In this document: positions 16,909 through 24,292 of the stretch, one piece after another
Layout: each line of letters begins with the position of its first letter
Numbering within the stretch: position 1 is the stretch's first letter
Origin: an uncultured Acetatifactor sp.
GTDB taxonomy: Bacteria > Bacillota > Clostridia > Lachnospirales > Lachnospiraceae
Reading direction: 5' to 3'
DNA length: 35,809 nt
Assembly (NCBI GenBank): GCA_910586215.1
Contig: CAJUGH010000038.1
Location: 1 to 35,809 of the forward strand
Position numbers and translations under genes: made by a program
Notes under the pieces: generated by a model
What the model saw: only the letters and a program-made list of their open reading frames with translations
The model's database searches: none
What the model was told of the DNA's origin: nothing

Positions 16909-17746
16909 AACCTATCACCCCATCTCTGCCCATAACAAATTTTCCCATGAAAGGTACCCTATTTATCTTCTCCATCTCATCATCACTCAATGTAATACCT
17001 GCTGTCCCAATATTCTCTATCATGTACTTTTGTTGAACCGTTTTTGGTATAGCTATGCACCCATGTTGAAAAATCCAGGCAATGCACAGCTGCGCCACAG
17101 TAATCCCTTTCCTGCCTGCCATCTCATTCAATAATATGTTTCCAAGTAGACATCCGTTTCCCAACGGACTACTACCCTCCAGCTGTATTCCTCTTTCACT
17201 ACAATAAGAAAGTAATTCCGGACAGTATGTCCCTGGATGAAATTCTATCTGGTTTATAAATGGAAGAATGTTTGCAGTTTTGCGGAGTTCTTCCAAATGA
17301 AACGCTTCAAAATTACATACTCCAATTGCCCTTACATAGCCTTCCTCATAAAGTTTCTCCATTCCACGCCATGTGTCCGCATTTATTTCCTGCCAGTTTT
17401 CAAATTGGCCTGGACCTGCTGGCCAATGGACCAGATAGGAATCCAGATAATCCATCTTTAACTTTCTTAAAGACTTCTTACATGCCGCCTGGACGGCCTC
17501 ATACCCATAGCAGGTAGTCCACAATTTGTCTTGTATGAATAGTTCATTCCTATTTATTACTATTTCGCGGAAGGCTCTTCCTAACGCAATCTCATTCGAA
17601 TAAGCCGCGGCCGTATCAAAAAGCCGGTATCCGCTTTCCCACGCATTCCTAATTACATCCATCAGTTGGTCTTTGTCTGTGATTTTCCAAGTTCCTAAGC
17701 CAATGCCTGGGATTTTAACACCATTTCTAAGTTCAATTTCTTTCAT
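16895..17746 (-). CDS. Aldo/keto reductase
   Basis: 283 residues, the normal size of the family (2,5-diketo-gluconate reductase-like branch). The catalytic tetrad is visible: Asp44 and Tyr49 in FDTAAAYSN, Lys74 in IQDKLW, His107 in YLVHWPAG. The nucleotide site is suggested by the C-terminal CIAIPKTVQQKYMIENI. It reduces a carbonyl to an alcohol with NAD(P)H. Its ATG overlaps the fkbH-like gene by 14 bases. I expect it to reduce a sugar-derived or carrier-bound ketone or aldehyde in the island pathway; the substrate cannot be told from sequence. Confidence 0.93.
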   Translation of the reverse strand: MKEIELRNGVKIPGIGLGTWKITDKDQLMDVIRNAWESGYRLFDTAAAYSNEIALGRAFREIVINRNELFIQDKLWTTCYGYEAVQAACKKSLRKLKMDYLDSYLVHWPAGPGQFENWQEINADTWRGMEKLYEEGYVRAIGVCNFEAFHLEELRKTANILPFINQIEFHPGTYCPELLSYCSERGIQLEGSSPLGNGCLLGNILLNEMAGRKGITVAQLCIAWIFQHGCIAIPKTVQQKYMIENIGTAGITLSDDEMEKINRVPFMGKFVMGRDGVIGFEKL

Positions 17747-19520
17747 TGATACTGATTACTTTATTCCTTTTCTCATAATATTCCGGTATTGTATATTTCC
17801 AAACGGTATTGCCATTCTCATCTTCTGAAACTTTATCAAATCCCTGTACAGCATAGAAATCTTTCACCATGCCATTTTTAGCAGTCGGATAATAATATCC
17901 CCATATTTCACATATACCAGTCTCCTTACACTTTTTCACCAGTTCATCCATCATAGCAAATTCCATATCTCTCTTCAAGACACGGCAACTCATTAACCAG
18001 AGGTCAATATGAAGGATATCCTCTACCCTTTTTCCAATCACGACACTCACGACACCATTATCACCAAACTTATCTTCCAGCTTCCCATATAAAGTAATTC
18101 GAAGGGAATCCAAAGATGCTTCCTCAATTTCTGACTGGCTATATCTATGTGTTGTCAAGTTAAACTGATTACTTTTATTTGTCAGCTGTGTTATGCGTGA
18201 ATAATAAACCGGTTCAAACCCCTTTATTGTTCCATGCATTTCCAGGCTTTCTAAGTATTCCGTATAATCTGTATATGTCTCCTGGGCTTTCCGGCGCCTT
18301 TCATTGGCCTGGTACATTTCGTTCCGGTTAAAATCGTCTTCAGACAGATTCACCACTTCAAAATAACCGCTTCTGTCCAGGATATTTATATAATGTTCTA
18401 CGGAATCCAGTTCAGGTACTGCTGCCCCAGGAACCATTTTCCGAACCATTTCTCTTTCTGCCGGATTATCATCTACAAACACAAAGCTTTCCGGGAGCAA
18501 CGTCAGATCCTTTGCTGTATCCAGGAGGTTCTTCCCTTTTGGTTCCCAATTCGCCTTAAAAGAGACAAAATCTTCTCTCCTCAACAAAGAATCGGGCCTT
18601 TCAAATCCTTTGACTGCAGTTTCAATATCGTTTTTGGAATTTACCGTAAGCAAGACTCCCAGATTCTTCAGTTCCTTCACATACGCCTGGAACTCCAGAT
18701 ATGCCTGCCCCAAGGATGTTTCCTGTCCTATCTCAATATTTTCAACTCCATCATCCCCTATAATCCCGCCCCATAAGGTGTTGTCAAGATCCAGATTTAA
18801 TGCTTTTTTGTTTTTTCCTACCAAAGCCTTTATAATATTTGCCACTTGAAAAGAAGTGTATGGAATCGCCGGGACACACATCGCATATTTGTACATATCC
18901 CAGTAAAATGGATCTGACCATCTCTCCAATCCATAAACTGAAGCCTCATAATTAATATCATGTATATAAAAATTTTCATGTGCATCTGCATAATCAGCAA
19001 ACGTCTTATTTAATCGGGCAATAAAGTTTACTCTTCCCCTATAATCTGTAACATCCCTGTTTCCCAGGATTCTGTAAAACGGTGGTTCAAAATTATTTTG
19101 AATCAGCGGACAATGAAACTTATTTTCCAACTGTTCCCATAACCGCCGGAACTTGTCAACAGTTGCATCCAATTTCTCGTCAACCATTTGTCTTGTATCC
19201 GACACTTCCGGGAACAACACGATATTTCTGTTGGATGTGTGAATGTAGATAAAATCCGGGGCAAATTGTTCTAATTGAAAATTAGGGAATACACCATCTT
19301 CATAATATCGGTTATACTCTGATTCATAAAAGGATGGTTTAATCCTATAATGAAGCAAAAATAATTCCAAAATATTTTTTACTTCATATGTGGTGCTTCC
19401 TCCTAAAATTGCAATCCTCTTTTCCAGAAAATCATCTGAATCCTTTAATAATTCTTTTCTAATAGATTTTTTCTTTTTAAGGATCAACTCCGCATCAAAA
19501 GGATAATCTAATTCCTGCAT
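17733..19520 (-). CDS. FkbH-like HAD-IIIC phosphatase/acyl-carrier loading protein
   Basis: 595 residues from ATG 19520, which has GGAAGGTG four bases upstream; an ATG seven codons earlier has none. Three parts are seen: an N-terminal SGNH-like region beginning IAILGGST, the HAD core with LNLDLDNTLWGG (Asp244, Asp246), LTVNSKND (Ser295) and FVFVDDNPAERE (Asp350, Asp351), and a GNAT-like C-terminal domain with SRITQLTNKSNQFNLTTHRY and YYPTAKNGMVKDFY. Characterised FkbH proteins take 1,3-bisphosphoglycerate, remove a phosphate and load D-glycerate on a carrier protein. This is the first gene of the island operon and presumably makes the starter thioester on the carrier protein encoded five genes on. 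Confidence 0.93.
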   Translation of the reverse strand: MQELDYPFDAELILKKKKSIRKELLKDSDDFLEKRIAILGGSTTYEVKNILELFLLHYRIKPSFYESEYNRYYEDGVFPNFQLEQFAPDFIYIHTSNRNIVLFPEVSDTRQMVDEKLDATVDKFRRLWEQLENKFHCPLIQNNFEPPFYRILGNRDVTDYRGRVNFIARLNKTFADYADAHENFYIHDINYEASVYGLERWSDPFYWDMYKYAMCVPAIPYTSFQVANIIKALVGKNKKALNLDLDNTLWGGIIGDDGVENIEIGQETSLGQAYLEFQAYVKELKNLGVLLTVNSKNDIETAVKGFERPDSLLRREDFVSFKANWEPKGKNLLDTAKDLTLLPESFVFVDDNPAEREMVRKMVPGAAVPELDSVEHYINILDRSGYFEVVNLSEDDFNRNEMYQANERRRKAQETYTDYTEYLESLEMHGTIKGFEPVYYSRITQLTNKSNQFNLTTHRYSQSEIEEASLDSLRITLYGKLEDKFGDNGVVSVVIGKRVEDILHIDLWLMSCRVLKRDMEFAMMDELVKKCKETGICEIWGYYYPTAKNGMVKDFYAVQGFDKVSEDENGNTVWKYTIPEYYEKRNKVISINERN

Positions 19521-19782
19521 ATTCACCTTCCAAGAAATCATATACTGAACTGGCTGTTTCCATTATGCTATATTTTTTCAAAAAAGTCCATATTTATATC
19601 TAAGTAAATCTAAAATTAAAAATATATAATATGCTAAAATCAGCATATCATCTATCGCATCATCACATTATATCGCGTTGAAAGGCATTAGGAAACATCT
19701 GGCCGGTACGGTCTGGCATCGCCAGACCGCATCGGTCATACCGTCCACTACCTTACCCAGATCTTGCCATTCCTTCCTTACT
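19521..19782. other. AT-rich upstream region of the island operon, with two hairpins
   Basis: No gene. Near 19560-19650 the sequence is almost pure A/T. It contains the hairpin ATATGCT/AGCATAT (19629-19635, 19642-19648) and several TATAAT-like words, for example TATAAA on the minus strand about 70 bases before fkbH, but no convincing -35. A GC-rich hairpin CGGTCTGGC-ATC-GCCAGACCG (19709-19729) lies past the galA stop and may end the galA transcript. The change from GC-rich to AT-rich sequence at about 19,680 marks the right edge of the island. Confidence 0.5.
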
Positions 19783-21969
19783 TTATTCCTCTGCCCTCCA
19801 CTCGATCAGCAGGCTCTCATACTCTCCGGGCACCCTTTCCAGGGTCAGGCCGCCATTCATCCAGGTACGGCCGCTGCAGACCATGTCATTGTAAGAGCAG
19901 CGGTATCTTTTCTCCGGATCCAGCCCCTTTACGGTGGTATGCACCGGCATAGGGTTGCCCTCTGCAGAGGTCATCACCAGGGTCTCCAGGGCCTGACTTT
20001 GGTCTGCGTCCACGAACTCCCAGGCACAGAACCTTCCCGCCGGACCAGACAGGCGGTAATAGGTGCCTTCATGGGTCAGTTCGTAATATTTGTGGAATTG
20101 GGCCACCTGTTCCTTCACCAGTGCCTGCTCTTCCTCTGTGACCTTATTCAGGTCCAGCTCGTAGCCAAAGCTTCCGGACAGGGCCACATGTCCCCTGGTC
20201 TGGAAGGGCGTCACCCGGCCTGTCTGGTGGTTGGGCACCGCGGATACATGGGATCCCATGGTGCTGACCGGGTAGAAGAAAGAGGTGCCATACTGGATAT
20301 CCAGGCGGTTGATGGCATCCGTGTTGTCGCTGCACCAGATCTGGGGTGAGTAGTAGAGCATCCCTGCGTCAAACCTGCCGCCGCCTCCGCTGCAGCCCTC
20401 CAGGAGGAGGTCCGGGAACCTGGCAAGCAGGCGCTCCAGCAAGTCATATACCCCGCACACATAGCGGTGGTAAAATTCCCCGATACGGTTGTATGTATGA
20501 CTGTATATGTCACATACGCTCCGGTTCATGTCCCATTTCACATAGTCAATGGGAGCATTTGACAGGATGTCCGTCATCCGCTCCAGCAGGTAATCCCGCA
20601 CCTCTTTCCGGCTCATGTCCAGCACCAGCTGGTTCCTCCCCCTGTTCGGCTCCCTGCCAGGGACCTGGACAGCCCAGTCCGGATGGGCACGGTACAGGTC
20701 ACTGTCCTGTGACACCATCTCCGGCTCGAACCACAGTCCGAACTGCATGCCCAGGTCATGGATCCTGTCTCCCAGACGCTTCAGGCTGCCTCCCAGCTTC
20801 TTCTCATTGACAAACCAGTCGCCCAGGCCGCTGTTGTCGCTGTCCCTCTTGCCGAACCAGCCGTCATCCAGCACCAGCATCTCTATGCCAAGGGATGAAG
20901 CCTTCCGGGCAATGGCCATAAGCTTCTCCTCGTTAAAATCAAAGTAAGTTGCCTCCCAGTTGTTGATCAGCACCGGGCGTCTGGCCCTTACGTACTTCCC
21001 GCGGCACATATGTTCCCTAAGAATCCTGTGATACTGGTGGGAAAGCCCGGTAAAGCCTCTGTCTGAATAGCTTAAGATCACCTGGGGAGCGTCAAAGGCC
21101 TCCCCCTCCTTCAGACAGAAGGAGAACTGCCTGGGGTTGATCCCCATGACTGCCCTGGTCTGCCCCCTCTGGTCCTTCTGGGCAGAGACCACAAAATTCC
21201 CACTGTATGCCAGGCACATGCCATAGCAGTCCCCGAAGTCCTCCGTGGCCTGGGGACTGCACAGGATCACGGCCGGGTTATACTGGTGGCTGGATGTGCC
21301 CCGCACACTGCCCACTTCCAGTCTGGTACGTCCCACCGGGTTCCGCTCTGGCCCCCGCTCCATGGCATGCCTTCCCGCAAAAGTCACCATGTCCAGGTCC
21401 CCGAACTGGAAGTCCAGGCAGCAGGAAAGGCATTCGTCCAGAATCACATCTTCCTTCCCCTGGTTCTCCACCCGGACAGCCCTGGTGATCACATTCTCTG
21501 CCTCAAATACCCCATAATAGAGGCAGACCATCACCTGGGAGGCCACCTCCTTCAAAGTAATCACCAGGGTCTGCCCCTGCTCCTCCTCACTGTCATGAAG
21601 GGCTGGCAGGCCCGGAATCCTGTAAGATCCCGCCAGGATCTCATACCCTACATACCTGAAATCTGCCGCCATGCTGCCATCACTGTGCCAAAGCCGGATG
21701 CAGTCATCCCGGTAATCCCCCACACCGCTGCCCGGCATCTCCTGGGGCAGACAGTCCAGGGAGTAGCTCCTGTCCTCCCCGGCTTCCGGCGGGTTGCCGG
21801 AAAAGCCCACATCTGCCCGGCAGATCAAGCCCCGCAGGTTCTCCTCGTCTATCTTCTTCCCATAGTAAGTATGCAGCAGAATCCCTTTTTCGTCCGCATA
21901 CATCTGGTATGTGCTGTCTTTTGTCTGTAGGTGGAATAACCTTCCCTCTTTGTCTACCTTGATTGCCAT
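19783..21969 (-). CDS. Alpha-galactosidase, GH36
   Basis: 728 residues, the size of bacterial GH36 enzymes (Geobacillus AgaA type). It releases galactose from melibiose, raffinose-family sugars and galactomannan. No signal peptide is visible, so it acts in the cytoplasm on imported oligosaccharides. An N-terminal beta-sandwich is followed by a TIM barrel with LVLDDGWFGKRD (366-376), GLWFEPEMVS, DYVKWDMNR with nucleophile Asp480, GCSGGGGRFD and WCSDNTDA with acid/base Asp548. AAAGGAGAACACT precedes ATG. It is transcribed alone. With galM and the sugar ABC transporter it points to use of plant alpha-galactosides; this pathway link is inferred. Confidence 0.95.
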   Translation of the reverse strand: MAIKVDKEGRLFHLQTKDSTYQMYADEKGILLHTYYGKKIDEENLRGLICRADVGFSGNPPEAGEDRSYSLDCLPQEMPGSGVGDYRDDCIRLWHSDGSMAADFRYVGYEILAGSYRIPGLPALHDSEEEQGQTLVITLKEVASQVMVCLYYGVFEAENVITRAVRVENQGKEDVILDECLSCCLDFQFGDLDMVTFAGRHAMERGPERNPVGRTRLEVGSVRGTSSHQYNPAVILCSPQATEDFGDCYGMCLAYSGNFVVSAQKDQRGQTRAVMGINPRQFSFCLKEGEAFDAPQVILSYSDRGFTGLSHQYHRILREHMCRGKYVRARRPVLINNWEATYFDFNEEKLMAIARKASSLGIEMLVLDDGWFGKRDSDNSGLGDWFVNEKKLGGSLKRLGDRIHDLGMQFGLWFEPEMVSQDSDLYRAHPDWAVQVPGREPNRGRNQLVLDMSRKEVRDYLLERMTDILSNAPIDYVKWDMNRSVCDIYSHTYNRIGEFYHRYVCGVYDLLERLLARFPDLLLEGCSGGGGRFDAGMLYYSPQIWCSDNTDAINRLDIQYGTSFFYPVSTMGSHVSAVPNHQTGRVTPFQTRGHVALSGSFGYELDLNKVTEEEQALVKEQVAQFHKYYELTHEGTYYRLSGPAGRFCAWEFVDADQSQALETLVMTSAEGNPMPVHTTVKGLDPEKRYRCSYNDMVCSGRTWMNGGLTLERVPGEYESLLIEWRAEE

Positions 21970-22156
21970 AGTGTTCTCCTTTCGCCGTGACCGGGGGGAT
22001 CATAAATGGTGTCAATCCCTTCTGTTCCACATTTTATCCTGACATCATACGCCAGGCGCATCTGAAGTCATAAGTGGAATCTGATCCTCCTGTTCCCTCT
22101 AATTCCATATTTTACCTTATGGGAGGGGGAATCGTCCATAAAATTTAGGAAAATAA

Positions 22157-22166
22157 TTCACGTGAA
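22157..22166. promoter_or_regulatory. Perfect palindrome upstream of the Nudix promoter
   Basis: TTCACGTGAA, a 10-base perfect palindrome, lies 16 bases before the -35 box at 22183, between galA and the Nudix gene. It could be an operator for either direction. Short enough to occur by chance. Confidence 0.3.
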
Positions 22167-22182
22167 CAGTAACATGATCTTC

Positions 22183-22211
22183 TTGTAAACGCACGGCATT
22201 TCAGCTATAAT
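22183..22211 (+). promoter_or_regulatory. Strong sigma-A type promoter
   Basis: TTGTAA (22183-22188), exactly 17 bases, TATAAT (22206-22211). It lies 28 bases before the ATG of the truncated ATPase frame at 22240 and is the only good promoter ahead of the Nudix gene at 22415. Confidence 0.75.
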
Positions 22212-22239
22212 TCTAAAAAAAGGAAAAGCCAAAGACACC

Positions 22240-22434
22240 ATGGGTAAAATTTTCAATGTCAATGCAAATTGCATACCAAGGCTACACTATATGGTAGACC
22301 TTACCGACCGTCTAAGACAAGTCAGGTCCATGGTGGATGACGGACAGCATTTTACTATAAACCGTGCCAGACAGTCTGCAAGACAAAGCAGCGGCCAGAA
22401 AGGAATCAGACGCCATGAAATTAATCATCCCTAA
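22240..22434 (+). pseudogene. N-terminal remnant of an AAA-ATPase-like/PD-(D/E)XK protein
   Basis: 64 residues. The first 45 (MGKIFNVNANCIPRLHYMVD then LTDRLRQVRSMVDDGQHFTINRARQ) match the conserved opening of a family of clostridial ATP-binding proteins that carry a C-terminal nuclease-like domain. In those proteins TINRARQ is followed at once by YGKTT, the Walker A lysine. Here it is followed by unrelated SARQSSGQKG and a stop, so about 90 percent of the gene is gone. The promoter and the translation start survive, and the frame overlaps the Nudix start by 20 bases. The family match is from memory and should be checked by search. Confidence 0.6.
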
Positions 22435-23125
22435 GGAAAAAACAATCCCCCTGTTTGAATCCAAATTCATCAAGGTCTTCGACCTGCAGTATGAGGAGGG
22501 GAAGCATTATTATGATGCCACCCGCCGTGACCGGGAGAACCTGGTGGCCACTAAGTCCGCAGAGGAATTCCGCACCATGCTTCCCGATGCCGTCACCTGC
22601 GTGGTGGTGGTAAAGGGTGCCGATGGTACCCCACGGCTGCTGCTCTCAAAGGAGTACCGTTATCCGGCAGGCCAGTTTCTGTTAAACCCGCCTGCCGGGC
22701 TGCTGGATCCGGAAGACATAGACGCAGGCCAGGAAAATCTGTCTACCGCTGACGCTGATGCCAGTCGGGAAGCTGCCGTCCTGTCTGCCGCACGCCGGGA
22801 GATCCAGGAGGAAACCGGCCTTATCGTGCAGGATACGGACATCCTGTACGTGTTTAATCCCCTGCTCTTCTCCTCCCCCGGTATGACAGATGAGTGCAAT
22901 GCCTTTGTGTGTGCTGTCCTCGACCTGGATGATCCTGCCCGGCTCTCCCAGGAAGGCGCTGTCGGCTCGGAACTTTTTGACGGTTTTGAACTTCTCACAA
23001 AGGAAGAGACACGTCATTTCCTGGAGACAGGGCGGGACCGGGAAGGATTCTTCTATTCCCTTTCCACCTGGGTAGCCATGATGTATTTTGTAAGCGGACT
23101 GTGGGAAGCCTATCAGAAAGTGTAA
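22415..23125 (+). CDS. Nudix hydrolase, ADP-ribose pyrophosphatase-like
   Basis: 236 residues from ATG 22415 (AAAGGAATC upstream); an earlier in-frame start at 22364 lies in remnant sequence. Beta-strand DAVTCVVVVKG and KEYRYPAGQFLLNPPAGLLDP resemble NudF-type ADP-ribose pyrophosphatases, which cut ADP-ribose or nucleotide sugars. The Nudix box is unusual: about 25 acidic and polar residues (EDIDAGQENLSTADAD) separate PAGLLDP from ARREIQEETGL, and the outer Glu is shifted by one residue from the canonical GX5EX7REUXEEXGU. The inner REIQEETG is intact. It is read from the promoter left by the truncated ATPase gene, with a DUF2971 gene 75 bases downstream. Confidence 0.85.
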   Translation: MKLIIPKEKTIPLFESKFIKVFDLQYEEGKHYYDATRRDRENLVATKSAEEFRTMLPDAVTCVVVVKGADGTPRLLLSKEYRYPAGQFLLNPPAGLLDPEDIDAGQENLSTADADASREAAVLSAARREIQEETGLIVQDTDILYVFNPLLFSSPGMTDECNAFVCAVLDLDDPARLSQEGAVGSELFDGFELLTKEETRHFLETGRDREGFFYSLSTWVAMMYFVSGLWEAYQKV

Positions 23126-23149
23126 AGGATCCTGCCACGCTTCCAGATA

Positions 23150-23174
23150 TGCTGCCTTTGGCAGCACAAACAAT
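23150..23174 (+). repeat. Hairpin followed by CACAAACAAT
   Basis: TGCTGCC-TTT-GGCAGCA (23150-23166) followed by CACAAACAAT (23165-23174). The same 10-base word follows a hairpin at 24173-24182 and occurs at 33235-33244. It lies between the Nudix and DUF2971 genes and may reduce read-through or mark the first part of the repeat described at 24159. Confidence 0.45.
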
Positions 23175-23200
23175 AGAGAGAAGGCACCGGAGGGAAATCC

Positions 23201-24022
23201 ATGTTATATCATTACACAGACTTTGCAGCTTTTGACGGCATCATACGCTGTGCAGAGTTACGGCTGAATAATATCCTGAACATGAATGACGCCTCCGAGA
23301 TGCGTCTGTTTATGAACGGCATCTGCAAGGCTGTCATTGAGAGACTCTATCAGGATGGTGAAATGGAGAAAAGCTGGAAGACAGAACAGTTCTTCCAGAA
23401 CGAACTGGCCGAGGAGTTCCACTATTCTGCCTACGCTGCCTGTTTCTCCAAATACCGGGATGATGCCGCCCAGTGGGAGCGGTACGGGCACCTGGGACAG
23501 GGGGTCTGCATTGCCTTCCAGGGGGACCTAATGCAGAAGATGATGGGTGGCGTGGTATCCCTCCAGGAAGTATACTACCAGAAGGATATGCACGGACACA
23601 GCCTTGTGGGAGAATTCTACCAGTTGATCACACAAGCCAGGGACTTCGATGATATCCTGCCCAGTCTGCAGGCCCTTATGAACAGGGCCTGGGTACAGTC
23701 TGCAGCCTTCAAACATCCTTCCTTCGCCAGCGAGAAGGAATCCCGGCTGGTGGTCTCCCCCTTTATCTCCAATGATTTCGCCGTGGAGCCCAAATACCAT
23801 GTGGCGGCAGAGCGGATCAAGAAATACTACCCCCTGGACCTGAACAGGATGTGCGGCAGGCTGCATATGCATCTGTCCGATCTGGTGGGAGAGGTCATCA
23901 TCGGCCCCACCTCCTCCCAGTCCCTGCCCATCCTGCAGGATTACCTGGAGGACTGTGGCCTGAGTGTGCTCCGGGACAAGATCAGCATGTCTGACTGCCC
24001 CCTGCGCAAACCCACTTCCTGA
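23201..24022 (+). CDS. DUF2971 family protein
   Basis: 273 residues. It has the DUF2971 pattern: LYHYTDFAAFDGIIRCAELRL at the start, NMNDASEMR, and ACFSKYRDDAAQWERYG then GQGVCIAF, followed by a middle helical part and a C-terminal IIGPTSSQS. The biochemical role is unknown; members occur widely and sometimes near phage-defence genes. GGAGGGAAATCC precedes ATG. It follows the Nudix gene by 75 bases on the same strand with a hairpin between them, so cotranscription is possible but partial. A strong terminator lies 32 bases downstream. Confidence 0.85.
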   Translation: MLYHYTDFAAFDGIIRCAELRLNNILNMNDASEMRLFMNGICKAVIERLYQDGEMEKSWKTEQFFQNELAEEFHYSAYAACFSKYRDDAAQWERYGHLGQGVCIAFQGDLMQKMMGGVVSLQEVYYQKDMHGHSLVGEFYQLITQARDFDDILPSLQALMNRAWVQSAAFKHPSFASEKESRLVVSPFISNDFAVEPKYHVAAERIKKYYPLDLNRMCGRLHMHLSDLVGEVIIGPTSSQSLPILQDYLEDCGLSVLRDKISMSDCPLRKPTS

Positions 24023-24027
24023 CTCCC

Positions 24028-24097
24028 ACGCACTTTCGTGCGTCTTGGTTTCCTATAGAAAATGCCAGGCGAATCCATCCGCCTGGCATTTTCTATA
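24028..24097 (+). terminator. Terminator after the DUF2971 gene
   Basis: A small hairpin ACGCAC-TTTC-GTGCGT (24028-24043) is followed by an 18 bp perfect stem, 24054-24071 with 24080-24097, loop of eight. The right arm ends in TTTTCTATA and the left arm is A-rich, so it can stop transcription in both directions between the convergent DUF2971 and lipoprotein genes. Confidence 0.8.
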
Positions 24098-24158
24098 CAA
24101 CTTACTTCTCACACTTCATTTCTTTACACACTTCCGGTTATGTCGATGCAATCGTCAG

Positions 24159-24283
24159 TGCCATTAAAATGGCACAAACAATTCGTGAAACTTTGGGAAG
24201 AATTGCCGTAAGGCAATTCTTCGAGGTGAAACTTAGAAAATCTTAGCTTGTGTACTTTGCAAGCTTAGATTTTCTTTTCACCT
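24159..24283 (+). repeat. Three-hairpin dispersed element, copy 1
   Basis: Hairpin TGCCAT-TAAA-ATGGCA (24159-24174) runs into CACAAACAAT. A second hairpin GAAGAATTGCC/GGCAATTCTTC (24197-24207, 24212-24222) follows. A third, larger hairpin has outer stem AGGTGAAA/TTTCACCT (24224-24231, 24276-24283) and inner 16-base arms (24235-24250, 24260-24275) with a single T-T mismatch around loop TGTACTTTG. The copy at 33235-33335 keeps the same mismatch and loop while its stem bases differ by paired changes. It sits downstream of the lipoprotein gene stop. Confidence 0.7.
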
Positions 24284-24292
24284 TTCACACTT

